NCBI RefSeq assembly: GCF_963677945.1
Contig: NZ_OY782578.1
Span: 3,749,258-3,813,257, forward strand
Length of the DNA stretch: 64,000 bases
DNA from: an uncultured Bacteroides sp.
GTDB lineage: Bacteria > Bacteroidota > Bacteroidia > Bacteroidales > Bacteroidaceae
Direction: 5' to 3'
In this document: in pieces, positions 51,832-60,129 of the stretch
How positions within the stretch are numbered: position 1 is the first letter of the stretch
Layout: each line of letters opens with the position of its first letter
Program-made: the position numbers and the translations under genes
Notes under the pieces: model-generated
Told to the model about the DNA's origin: nothing
Seen by the model: only the letters and a program-made list of their open reading frames with translations
The model's database searches: none

Positions 51832-53592
51832 ATGAAAAATATAATAAAAATATTAGTCCTTTCTTCTTTATTGACAGGATGCGATGATCTGTTCGAGCCA
51901 GCCATTGAGAATAATCTGGGATTTGAATATATGTACGAAAATGCGGGATATGCCGAAGGTGTTTTATCTAATGCATATACGCGCATTCCGTCTGCGTCTT
52001 ATTCATTCAATGATGTTGCAACCGATGATGCAGTTAGTAATGATGCATCAAATAGTTATCGTAAAATGGTTGCAGGTGCCTGGCAGTCAGACAATGACCC
52101 AACTGAACGTTGGCGCAATTGTCGTGCTGCAATTCAGTATCTCAATCTTTTTCTAGCCAATGCTGATAAAGTACATTGGGCAAACGATGAGTTGGCTGCT
52201 AAAATGTATAATGATCGTTTAAAAGGTGAAGCTTATGGACTACGTGCCATGTATATGTATTATTTGCTTCAGGCACATGGCGGATGGACAGCAGATGGAA
52301 AATTATTAGGTGTACCCATTGTTACCGATCCAGAGGAAGCTTCAACAGATTTCAACTATGCACGTGCTACTTTTGAAGATTGTATGAAGGCTTTTTATGC
52401 TGATGCAACAAAAGCTTTGGAACTTTTACCAAATGATTATGGAGATTTAACTAGTAATTCTGAAATACCTTCAAAATATTCGAATGAAGGTGTAAACCTT
52501 ACTCAGTATAATCGTGTGTTTGGTCTAAAATTTCGTGGACGCATTTCCGGACGTATCGTAGAAGCTATCCGTTCTCAAGCTGCTTTGCTAGCTGCAAGTC
52601 CGGCATTTGCAGAAGGCAATACTACAACTTGGCAGAATGCGGCTGATTATGCAGCCAACGTATTGGATAAAATCAATGGTGTTGCCGGTATTGATGCCGA
52701 TGGTGGTACTTGGTATAGCAACAAAGAAATTGAGTCGTTAGGTAGTGGTGAATGTCCTCCTGAAATATTATGGAGAGGAACTAAGTCGTCAAGCAATTCA
52801 TTGGAAACAGATAATTATCCTCCTTCCATTTATGGTAAAGGACGAATTAATCCTACACAAAATTTGGTTGATGCTTTCCCTATGTTGAATGGTTATCCAA
52901 TTTCTAAAGAAAACGATGAATATAAACAGAACCCTTATGCAAATCGCGATCCTCGTTTGGCTGCTTATATTTTATACAATGGAACGAAAGCTGGTGTAAA
53001 TAATAAAGTTATTACAACTGCTGCAGATGGTACAACAAATGATGCTTTGGACAAAGAAGAAGGTTATTCAACACGTACAGGTTATTATATGCGTAAATTA
53101 TTGCGTCAGGATATTAATCTGGATCCAACAGTAAATAGTACTCAAGAACACTATCAGGCACGTATTCGTTATACTGAAATTTTTCTAAACTATGCAGAGG
53201 CTGCTAACGAAGCTTTCGGTCCTACAGGAAAAGGTTCTCATGCCTACTCTGCTTATGACGTAATAAAAGTAATCCGCAGTCGAGCTGGTATAACTGGTGG
53301 TGACCTATATTTGGAGTCTATCAAGGATGACAAAGACAAAATGCGTGAACTTATTCATAACGAACGTCGTTTGGAACTTTGTTTTGAAGGTTTCCGTTTC
53401 TGGGATTTACGTCGTTGGAAAGCAAACTGGAATACAACTGCTATGGGGGTTAGTATTACAGGAGATGCTACTAAAACCTATTCTCCGATAGAAGTTGATA
53501 AACGTACGTATAAAGATTATATGTATTATGGACCTATTCCTTATAGTGAAATATTAAAATTTAATGCTCTGGAACAAAACCAGGGATGGTAA
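51832..53592 (+). CDS. xusD: XusD: second SusD-like xylan-binding lipoprotein
   Basis: Lipoprotein of 586 residues (lipobox LSSLLTGCDDLFEPA, Cys15), partner of XusC, 31 bp after it. SusD-family segments: YNDRLKGEAYGLRAMYMYYLLQAHGGWTADGKLLGVPIVTDP, the internal YANRDPRLAAYILYNG and the C-terminal HNERRLELCFEGFRFWDLRRWKANW with the terminal YKDYMYYGPIPYSEILKFNALEQNQGW. The signal peptide is short (about 14 residues before Cys), and MKNIIKILVLSS is the only plausible start. Confidence 0.93.
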   Translation: MKNIIKILVLSSLLTGCDDLFEPAIENNLGFEYMYENAGYAEGVLSNAYTRIPSASYSFNDVATDDAVSNDASNSYRKMVAGAWQSDNDPTERWRNCRAAIQYLNLFLANADKVHWANDELAAKMYNDRLKGEAYGLRAMYMYYLLQAHGGWTADGKLLGVPIVTDPEEASTDFNYARATFEDCMKAFYADATKALELLPNDYGDLTSNSEIPSKYSNEGVNLTQYNRVFGLKFRGRISGRIVEAIRSQAALLAASPAFAEGNTTTWQNAADYAANVLDKINGVAGIDADGGTWYSNKEIESLGSGECPPEILWRGTKSSSNSLETDNYPPSIYGKGRINPTQNLVDAFPMLNGYPISKENDEYKQNPYANRDPRLAAYILYNGTKAGVNNKVITTAADGTTNDALDKEEGYSTRTGYYMRKLLRQDINLDPTVNSTQEHYQARIRYTEIFLNYAEAANEAFGPTGKGSHAYSAYDVIKVIRSRAGITGGDLYLESIKDDKDKMRELIHNERRLELCFEGFRFWDLRRWKANWNTTAMGVSITGDATKTYSPIEVDKRTYKDYMYYGPIPYSEILKFNALEQNQGW

Positions 53593-53625
53593 TCATTACA
53601 ATGTAAAATATTAATTTGATTAAAT

Positions 53626-54636
53626 ATGAAAAAAATTATAGCCGCTATTATGATGTTAGGCGCACTGGTTACATCCTGCGAGAATGCTGATTGGGATTTT
53701 CCCGATTACGGTAAGACAAGTGTTTATTTTGCCAAACAAACGCCAATACGCACCATTACATTGGGTACAGATACGTATGATACAACCTTGGACAATGAGC
53801 ATAAATGTAAAATTATGGCTACCATGGGAGGAGTATATAATAATGAAACCAATCGTATAATAAATTTCGAGGTTGATGAATCTTTGTGTAATGGGTTGAC
53901 TTATGAAAATGGAAGTGACATTATACCTATGCCTTCTTCTTACTATAAACTTGCATCCAACCAAATTATTATACCTGTCGGTAAAGTATTGGGAGGAGTC
54001 GAAGTACAGTTTACAGATGCATTCTTCAATGATCCAAAATCTATTTCAACAACTTATGTTATTCCATTAAGAATGACTAGTGTAGAAAATGCTGATACCA
54101 TCTTGCAGAGTAAAAACTACATTCTTTACGCTGTTAAATACATCAATAAATGGGATGGTAATTGGCTGAGCCGAGGTACAGATGTAATTGACGATAATGG
54201 ATCAGTAACTACAGTAACACGCCAAGCTAAGTATATAGAGAATGATGAAGTACGTAGCCTTACAACAACTGCCTATAAGCAAGTTGTATATCCGGTATCA
54301 ACAGTCGTAAATGTATATAAAGAAGATGGTACATTGGGAACTAAAACATTATCATGTAACCTTATATTAACATTCGACGACAATGATAAATGTACAATTA
54401 CCAGTGGAACAGAAGGTTATTCGGTTACCGGTACGGGCACATGGACAAAAGAAGGTGCAAAAAAGGCTTGGGGAGATAAAGATCGTGATGAACTGAAATT
54501 AAACTATGTATTAACTTATAACTACCAGCAAAAGGCAGGTGGTCCGATGTTGTATAAAAAGTACACATGTGATGATACATTGGTTGCGCGTGACCGTGGA
54601 AGTAAATTGGAAACTTTTAAAACGAAAAACAAATAA
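53626..54636 (+). CDS. xusE: XusE-like surface glycan-binding lipoprotein (DUF1735-type)
   Basis: Lipoprotein of 336 residues in the position of xusE, the unknown or surface-glycan-binding protein of Xus loci. Lipobox GALVTSCENADWDFPDYG (Cys18); the mature start with VYFAKQTPIRTITLGTDTYDTTLDNEHKCKIMATMGGVYNNETNRIINFEVD resembles DUF1735 domains found at the start of many SusE/SGBP-like proteins. The second half (NKWDGNWLSRGTDVIDDNGSVTTVTRQAKYIENDE, then NLILTFDDNDKCTITSG) is beta-rich. Binding of xylan is inferred from family position, not from visible residues. Confidence 0.85.
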   Translation: MKKIIAAIMMLGALVTSCENADWDFPDYGKTSVYFAKQTPIRTITLGTDTYDTTLDNEHKCKIMATMGGVYNNETNRIINFEVDESLCNGLTYENGSDIIPMPSSYYKLASNQIIIPVGKVLGGVEVQFTDAFFNDPKSISTTYVIPLRMTSVENADTILQSKNYILYAVKYINKWDGNWLSRGTDVIDDNGSVTTVTRQAKYIENDEVRSLTTTAYKQVVYPVSTVVNVYKEDGTLGTKTLSCNLILTFDDNDKCTITSGTEGYSVTGTGTWTKEGAKKAWGDKDRDELKLNYVLTYNYQQKAGGPMLYKKYTCDDTLVARDRGSKLETFKTKNK

Positions 54637-54662
54637 TCGATTGATTCCTAAAAATAATACAA

Positions 54663-56900
54663 ATGAAACAGTATATAAATAAACTTCTGATAACAGCATT
54701 AGGATCGGTCATAATAGCCGGGTGCGCTGATACTGGTATTGATGATTTTTCTGTAGAAAAACCAAATACTATAGCAGGTATGGAGTATCTAAATGATTAT
54801 TCTCCGTTAAAATCGTATATAGATCGTACCACCCACCCCAACTTTAAGTTGGGATCGGGTGTTTCGGAAAGCGATTTTAATACGGGAGGTATTGTCTATA
54901 GATTGGCAAGCGCTAATTTCGATGAAATAACTGCTGGTAATGCAATGAAATACAGTTCTTGTGTTTCTAAAGATGGTGCTATGAGCTTCTCTGATGTAAC
55001 CAAATTTATAGAAATGGCCAAAACTGCAGGTTTATCAATCTACGGCCATACATTGGCCTGGCATTCTCAACAGCAGAATGAGTACTTGAATAAACTGATT
55101 GCTGACAAAGAAATACAAGTGGATCCAAATAACGCAGAACATGCATTGCATATAAAAACTACTGAAGCTAAAGCAAATGTTTGGGATTGGCAAATTTATT
55201 ATATGTTGCCTGAAGCATTAACTGTAGGACAGGAATATACACTCAGTATGCGTGCAAAGGCTACTACAGAAACTGATATAGCTTTTTGGCCAAATAATGC
55301 AGATGGATCGCAAGTACAGTATTTATCTAATCTTTCAGTAAGCAAACAGTGGAACACTACTTCAATTAAATTTACGGCTACGATTCCAATTCAGAAATTG
55401 GTATTCTCTTTCGGTAAATTTAGCGGTGACTTGTACATTGACGATGTTAAATTGACTGCTACAGGTTCAAATACTAATTTGATTGCCAATTCTTCTTTTG
55501 ACAATACCGATTTGAGTAAATGGAGTAAACCAAGTTGGCATAGTTATACTTATGCTATTGAAGCTTTGGCAGCAGGACCTACTACCTGGTTTACAAACCT
55601 GGTTAGTAATAGTAACTGTGAATCAGATGATGTATCTTCTTTCTATGCTACAGAAGCAACAGTAGGACCTAAAGCTGCAACTTTTGGAGCTGCAGGTACA
55701 GGAGCAGATGGAGTTGGCCGTGCTTTAATTGTAAAATCTGGAGACAACCCAACTAATAACTGGGATACTCAATTCTTTGTAAAAGTGCCTTATAAGTTCA
55801 AAGAAGGTGACACTTATCGTTTTACCATGAAAGTAAAAGCTGATAAAGCAGGAACTATTGAGTCTCAAGCACACAATAACCCTGGTGGATATTTATATTG
55901 GTCTATGATTGGCAACCCTAGTGTTACCACCTCTTGGCAGGAATATACCAAAACCGGTGTTATTTCAGCTTCACAAGCAGGAATGAATACTATTGCGTTC
56001 AGTCTTTCTCCAAACAAAACAGCAACAACATTCTATTTTGATGATATCTATTTCGAGAAACAAGAATCAGGCAATACTATTCCATTAACTCCAAAAGAAA
56101 AGGCTGATACACTGACCTGGGCTATGGACAAATGGGTAAAAGGAATGATGCAAGCTTGCGGTGGATACGTTAAGTCCTGGGATGTAGTAAACGAAGCAAT
56201 TTCAGGTGGTGGTGACGACGGAGAAGGCTTCTATGTATTGCAGTCTGCATCAAATGGCGACCCTCTTAAAAACTTCTACTGGCAAGATTATTTAGGAAAC
56301 GAAGAATATGTACGTAAAGTCGTTGGTATGGCTCGTAAATACTATGCCGAATTTAAAGGAAATCCTTCGGATCTAAAACTGTTCATCAATGATTATAATC
56401 TGGAATCAGATTGGGATGATAACAAAAAACTGAAAAGTTTGATTCACTGGATACAACGTTGGGAAAAAGATGGTGTTACCAAAATCGATGGTATTGGAAC
56501 ACAAATGCACGTTTCTTATTTTGCAAATGCAACTTCACAAAAAAGCAAAGAAGAACATATCGTGAAGATGTTTGAATTATTGGCAGCATCAGGTAAATTA
56601 GTGAAGATTTCCGAATTGGATATGGGATATATTGGCGAAGATGGTAAAACAGTAAAGACTGTTAATGTGACCCAAGAGCAACATAAAGCAATGGCTCAAT
56701 TCTATAAATTCATTGTGAAAAAATACTTTGAAATTATTCCAGTTGCTCAGCAATATGGTATTACTACCTGGTCTATTACAGATAGTCCTGACAGTGATTC
56801 TTCATTCTGGCGTGCTGGCGAACCTATCGGTTTGTGGGATTTGAACTACTACCGTAAACATGCTTATGCTGGATATGCTGACGGATTGGCTGGTAAATAA
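54663..56900 (+). CDS. xyn10C: GH10 endo-beta-1,4-xylanase with inserted carbohydrate-binding modules
   Basis: Surface endo-xylanase lipoprotein of 745 residues (VIIAGCADTG, Cys21). The GH10 barrel is split. The N-terminal part runs about 35-145 (FKLGSGVSESDF, FDEITAGNAMKY, IYGHTLAWHSQQQNEYLNKL), followed by two CBM4/9-like beta modules at about 150-275 and 315-470 (each ending in FYFDDIYFE- or LYIDDVKL-type strands). The C-terminal part then resumes with acid/base Glu511 in SWDVVNEAISGG and nucleophile Glu651 in LVKISELDMGY. Cutting surface xylan into oligosaccharides for XusA-D is the expected role. It ends the operon, before a strong terminator. Confidence 0.95.
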   Translation: MKQYINKLLITALGSVIIAGCADTGIDDFSVEKPNTIAGMEYLNDYSPLKSYIDRTTHPNFKLGSGVSESDFNTGGIVYRLASANFDEITAGNAMKYSSCVSKDGAMSFSDVTKFIEMAKTAGLSIYGHTLAWHSQQQNEYLNKLIADKEIQVDPNNAEHALHIKTTEAKANVWDWQIYYMLPEALTVGQEYTLSMRAKATTETDIAFWPNNADGSQVQYLSNLSVSKQWNTTSIKFTATIPIQKLVFSFGKFSGDLYIDDVKLTATGSNTNLIANSSFDNTDLSKWSKPSWHSYTYAIEALAAGPTTWFTNLVSNSNCESDDVSSFYATEATVGPKAATFGAAGTGADGVGRALIVKSGDNPTNNWDTQFFVKVPYKFKEGDTYRFTMKVKADKAGTIESQAHNNPGGYLYWSMIGNPSVTTSWQEYTKTGVISASQAGMNTIAFSLSPNKTATTFYFDDIYFEKQESGNTIPLTPKEKADTLTWAMDKWVKGMMQACGGYVKSWDVVNEAISGGGDDGEGFYVLQSASNGDPLKNFYWQDYLGNEEYVRKVVGMARKYYAEFKGNPSDLKLFINDYNLESDWDDNKKLKSLIHWIQRWEKDGVTKIDGIGTQMHVSYFANATSQKSKEEHIVKMFELLAASGKLVKISELDMGYIGEDGKTVKTVNVTQEQHKAMAQFYKFIVKKYFEIIPVAQQYGITTWSITDSPDSDSSFWRAGEPIGLWDLNYYRKHAYAGYADGLAGK

Positions 56901-56952
56901 TAAATTAGATTTTATTGCTGTCCATTAAACTTAATTGTTATGGTAAAAAATC

Positions 56953-56978
56953 AGGGCTGAACTCTAAAGTTTGGCCCT
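56953..56978 (+). terminator. Intrinsic terminator of the xylan operon
   Basis: AGGGCTGAACT (56953-56963), CTAA loop, AGTTTGGCCCT (56968-56978); 11 pairs with two G-T wobbles, followed by ATTCTTTTAT. It starts 53 bp past the xylanase stop. Confidence 0.88.
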
Positions 56979-57134
56979 ATTCTTTTATATCGAAAAACAT
57001 TTACCAGAAAATTTCAAGAAGGTCATCCGACAAATGCATAATTAATTAATGAAAAAGCAATTTACTTATAAAGGTTATCCAATAAGTAAAATTAAACCTT
57101 AGATAGAGACTTGAAGGAAAAAATATATAAAAAA

Positions 57135-57164
57135 GGGATTGTTCCATCTTTACAGAACAACCCC
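57135..57164 (-). terminator. Intrinsic terminator of the beta-glucan operon
   Basis: On the minus strand GGGGTTGTTC pairs with GAACAATCCC (one mismatch), then a run of T (complement of 57129-57134). It begins 18 bp past the SGNH-hydrolase stop. Confidence 0.82.
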
Positions 57165-57181
57165 ATGAATTATTTAACCTA

Positions 57182-57919
57182 CTATTTTTTATGTTGCAGT
57201 AACAGTGGTTTCAGACGGGCAGTCCAAAGATCATAACCAGTTTGGTTCATATGAAGGTTATCCTTCTTAAAAATGTCTTTACGGAGCACCCCTTTCTCAT
57301 CATACATACAAGAAGCTACATCAACATAGAATACATTTTTTACTATATCAACATACTCTTCAAGCAATGTATTGATTATTTTTTGCTTTAGTGTTAACTT
57401 CTCACGTGCATAAGAAGGTTTTATAGAAAGTACATAAAGTGGAATATCCGGATAATCGCGTTTTATTCTTGCTATGAAAATACGAAAAAAATCAAATGTC
57501 TGACCTATTGTAATATCTTCAAGACTATTAATCATATCGTTCTCAACATAAAGAACAATGCAATTTGGATTATAACCACGTGCAATTACATTATAGTTGT
57601 AAAGCATATCACGTAGAGCTGCACCACCATATGAACGACGTATAATCTTCATAGGAGCCATATCATTATAAATATTATCCCACAAATTAATAGATGAACT
57701 TCCCAAAAACAATACATCGCACGACTTATCTTTCAATTGCTTATTTTCTTCTGTGTATTTATCAATGTCTGCCTGATAACGAGTAACCCAGTTAAAAGCA
57801 TCAGCATGTTTTACCTGAAGAAACTCACACAAGCGTACGGAATCTTGTGTGGACTGTGCCTGCACGATGAATGGCAGAGACAACAGCATAAATAATAAAA
57901 TCAAAATACTTTTTCTCAT
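57182..57919 (-). CDS. Secreted SGNH/GDSL-family hydrolase
   Basis: Exported esterase-type hydrolase of 245 residues and last gene of the operon. Signal peptide MRKSILILLFMLLSLPFIVQAQ. SGNH blocks: block I LFLGSSSINLW with probable nucleophile Ser75 (G-S-S in place of G-D-S), block II/III SYGGAALRDML and VLYVENDMINS (Asn of the usual G-x-N-D), block V DNLHMNQTGYDLW with the D-x-x-H pair. It could remove acyl groups (for example succinyl or acetyl) from the glucan. It starts 13 bp after the GH144-like gene stop. Confidence 0.88.
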   Translation of the reverse strand: MRKSILILLFMLLSLPFIVQAQSTQDSVRLCEFLQVKHADAFNWVTRYQADIDKYTEENKQLKDKSCDVLFLGSSSINLWDNIYNDMAPMKIIRRSYGGAALRDMLYNYNVIARGYNPNCIVLYVENDMINSLEDITIGQTFDFFRIFIARIKRDYPDIPLYVLSIKPSYAREKLTLKQKIINTLLEEYVDIVKNVFYVDVASCMYDEKGVLRKDIFKKDNLHMNQTGYDLWTARLKPLLLQHKK

Positions 57920-57932
57920 TCTCTATATTTTC

Positions 57933-59258
57933 TTATTTAAATCCCAACTTATTTAATCCTTTACACACATCCGGGTGACTCATAAAAAGCTTCCATAAAA
58001 ATCCTGAACGATAATTCTCTATCATTACTGCTATTGGTCCCTGATCAATAGCCAAATAGCGCTTGGGATACCATCCGTCCGTTTCACTGAAAGCATCATA
58101 AAAACCATATTTGCCGAAAACCTGATCACGCATCATATATAAATGACGCATTACATCCATCGATTCTTTAGGAGTATACACAATAGATGAAAGAGCAGCG
58201 GTAGGAGAAATAACTCCCAGATCGCTATTCTCATTAGGAGCATGACCGGAATAACCTGTAATACTATAACTTGCTGTCAATCCCCAACAATTATTGCCAT
58301 AACCTTTATAACCTTTCGGGTTACGAATGCAATAAGCCCGGTTGATCAATGTGTAATTTTTCATTTCTTGAAAATAATCTGCATATTTATCTTTCAAACC
58401 ATTTGGATTAAGTCCTAGAAATGAATAGTGAGCCCAGAACAGAGGTCCGGCCTTTGTTCCTTGATAGCGCAAGTTCAGTGAAAAGCCTTCTACCTTATGC
58501 GTGGAAACGATGGCTCCATTTTCTGCCCAGCCTTGGTGATACACTTCCGGAAAAACTCCATGAGTTGGTGAAGCAGCTGCCAATACATACAATATCAGGC
58601 ATTCATTAAATCCATGAATAGGGAAATTCATTTCCCAGGCATACTTAGGGCTCCAATGCCAGTATAGTACATTTTGTTCATTACAATACCAATCCCATTC
58701 TACTTCTTTCCAAAGTTTATCTATACGTAAAGCCAAAGATTTTTCTTTTTCACTACCATTTGCATAATATTGATGAACGGCTAGTAATCCTTGCATCAAA
58801 AAAGCAGTTTCTACCAAATCACCTCCATCATCTTTCTGTCCGAAAGGCTTTACCTTACCGGTTTCACCATTTAACCAATGAGGATAAGCACCATGGAAAC
58901 GGTCTGCTCGTTCAAGAAAAGAAATAATTTTCTCAAAGCGGGCAAATCCTTGTTCATCTGTAATATAACCTCTTTTTATACCAGCCAATATGGCCATCAC
59001 TCCGAAGCCACTTCCACCAATAGTTACAATATTTTTATCGTTTTCCAGATAAATGCCATCTTCATGAAATCGCTCGCGTGCCATACCACTTATAGGTTCA
59101 GCACCTTCCCAGAAATAATTGAAAGTACGATACTGAACAGTGTCCAGCAACATGTTATCCGTAAGCCGCTTTTCTGTTACATCTGATTTATTTGCACAAT
59201 TCCCCAAAAGGAAACTGCCACAAAATAAAATAAAGGATATAAATCTTATCTGTTTCAT
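57933..59258 (-). CDS. GH144-like beta-1,2-glucanase lipoprotein (glucoamylase-type fold)
   Basis: Lipoprotein of 441 residues (LLGNCANKSD, Cys21) with the alpha/alpha-barrel family long annotated as glycoamylase, now including GH144 beta-1,2-glucan hydrolases. Segments: LDTVQYRTFNYFWEGAEPISGMARERFHEDG, VTIGGSGFGVMAILAGIKRGYIT, GDLVETAFLMQGLLAVHQYY, CWGLTASYSITGYSGHAPNENSDLGVISPTAALSSIVYTP and AFSETDGWYPKRYLAIDQGPIAVMIENYRSG. GH144 members release sophorose or attack beta-1,2-glucans, and a similar gene sits beside GH3 and SusCD genes in B. thetaiotaomicron (BT_3566-3569). The neighbours here make the beta-1,2-glucan call likely, not certain. Confidence 0.85.
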   Translation of the reverse strand: MKQIRFISFILFCGSFLLGNCANKSDVTEKRLTDNMLLDTVQYRTFNYFWEGAEPISGMARERFHEDGIYLENDKNIVTIGGSGFGVMAILAGIKRGYITDEQGFARFEKIISFLERADRFHGAYPHWLNGETGKVKPFGQKDDGGDLVETAFLMQGLLAVHQYYANGSEKEKSLALRIDKLWKEVEWDWYCNEQNVLYWHWSPKYAWEMNFPIHGFNECLILYVLAAASPTHGVFPEVYHQGWAENGAIVSTHKVEGFSLNLRYQGTKAGPLFWAHYSFLGLNPNGLKDKYADYFQEMKNYTLINRAYCIRNPKGYKGYGNNCWGLTASYSITGYSGHAPNENSDLGVISPTAALSSIVYTPKESMDVMRHLYMMRDQVFGKYGFYDAFSETDGWYPKRYLAIDQGPIAVMIENYRSGFLWKLFMSHPDVCKGLNKLGFK

Positions 59259-59267
59259 TTTCAGCTC

Positions 59268-60125
59268 TTACTTAATTGTTATATTTACAAGAACCGGATT
59301 ATGATCCGATAGATATCCTTGTTCGGGAGTATCTTTAATAACACAAAATTTGTTTATCTGAACAGAAGTGCTGACAAATATATAATCGATTAAAACTCTC
59401 TCACTATCTTTCAAACGACCAAAATCATGAAAGCTCCATGATGGTCCGTATACTACAGGAGATGCAGCACGAGCATCTTTCATTCCATTGTGAATTATAA
59501 TCTGTATAGGTTCAGAATCTGAAGTACCATTAAAGTCTCCCGTAATAACTACCGGAAGTCCCGGGGCCAACTCTTTTGCTTTGGTAAGCAATAGCTTTGC
59601 ACCTTCCCTGCGGGCTATCTCACCCATATTGTCTAAATGCGTATTAAAACAAACGAATTCTTTTCCTGTTTTCTTTTCTTTTAATATAGCCCATGTTACA
59701 ATACGTTCATACGCTGCATCCCAACCCTTTACTCCTATTTTTTCCGGAGTTTCACTCAATGCATAATTTCCTTCTTTGATCAGTTCAAAACGATCTGTTT
59801 TAAAAAGCAGAGAACAATATTCCCCAGCTTCTTTACCATCAGTACGTCCTGCACCTATTGCTGTATACTGAGGCAATCGTTCTTTCAGATCTACCAATTG
59901 GTTATACAAAACCTCCTGCATCCCTAAAATATCAGGAGCATAATAACGAATCATATTAGCAGCATTATCCTTACGGTATTGCCAGCTATTTAAACTGTCT
60001 GAAGGTACATTCAGACGAATATTGAATGTCATAACATCCGCATTGAGAACTTTTTGTTGCGTACCACACGAGGTGGTAAGCACACAAAAGGCAGCCAAGA
60101 TAAAATTTAAAATATATCTTTTCAT
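59268..60125 (-). CDS. Endonuclease/exonuclease/phosphatase-family lipoprotein
   Basis: Lipoprotein of 285 residues (VLTTSCGTQQ, Cys20) with the EEP fold, whose members hydrolyse phosphodiesters or phosphomonoesters with a divalent metal. Motifs: MTFNIRLNVPSD, DILGMQEVLYNQ (metal Glu), FVCFNTHLDNMGEIARREGA (catalytic His), VVITGDFNGTSDSEP (Asp and Asn) and YLSDHNPV (Asp-His). It starts 4 bp after the GH3 stop. Inside a glucan locus it could remove phosphoglycerol or similar groups from periplasmic glucans. DNA or lipid as substrate cannot be excluded. Confidence 0.9.
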   Translation of the reverse strand: MKRYILNFILAAFCVLTTSCGTQQKVLNADVMTFNIRLNVPSDSLNSWQYRKDNAANMIRYYAPDILGMQEVLYNQLVDLKERLPQYTAIGAGRTDGKEAGEYCSLLFKTDRFELIKEGNYALSETPEKIGVKGWDAAYERIVTWAILKEKKTGKEFVCFNTHLDNMGEIARREGAKLLLTKAKELAPGLPVVITGDFNGTSDSEPIQIIIHNGMKDARAASPVVYGPSWSFHDFGRLKDSERVLIDYIFVSTSVQINKFCVIKDTPEQGYLSDHNPVLVNITIK

Positions 60126-60129
60126 CTAA

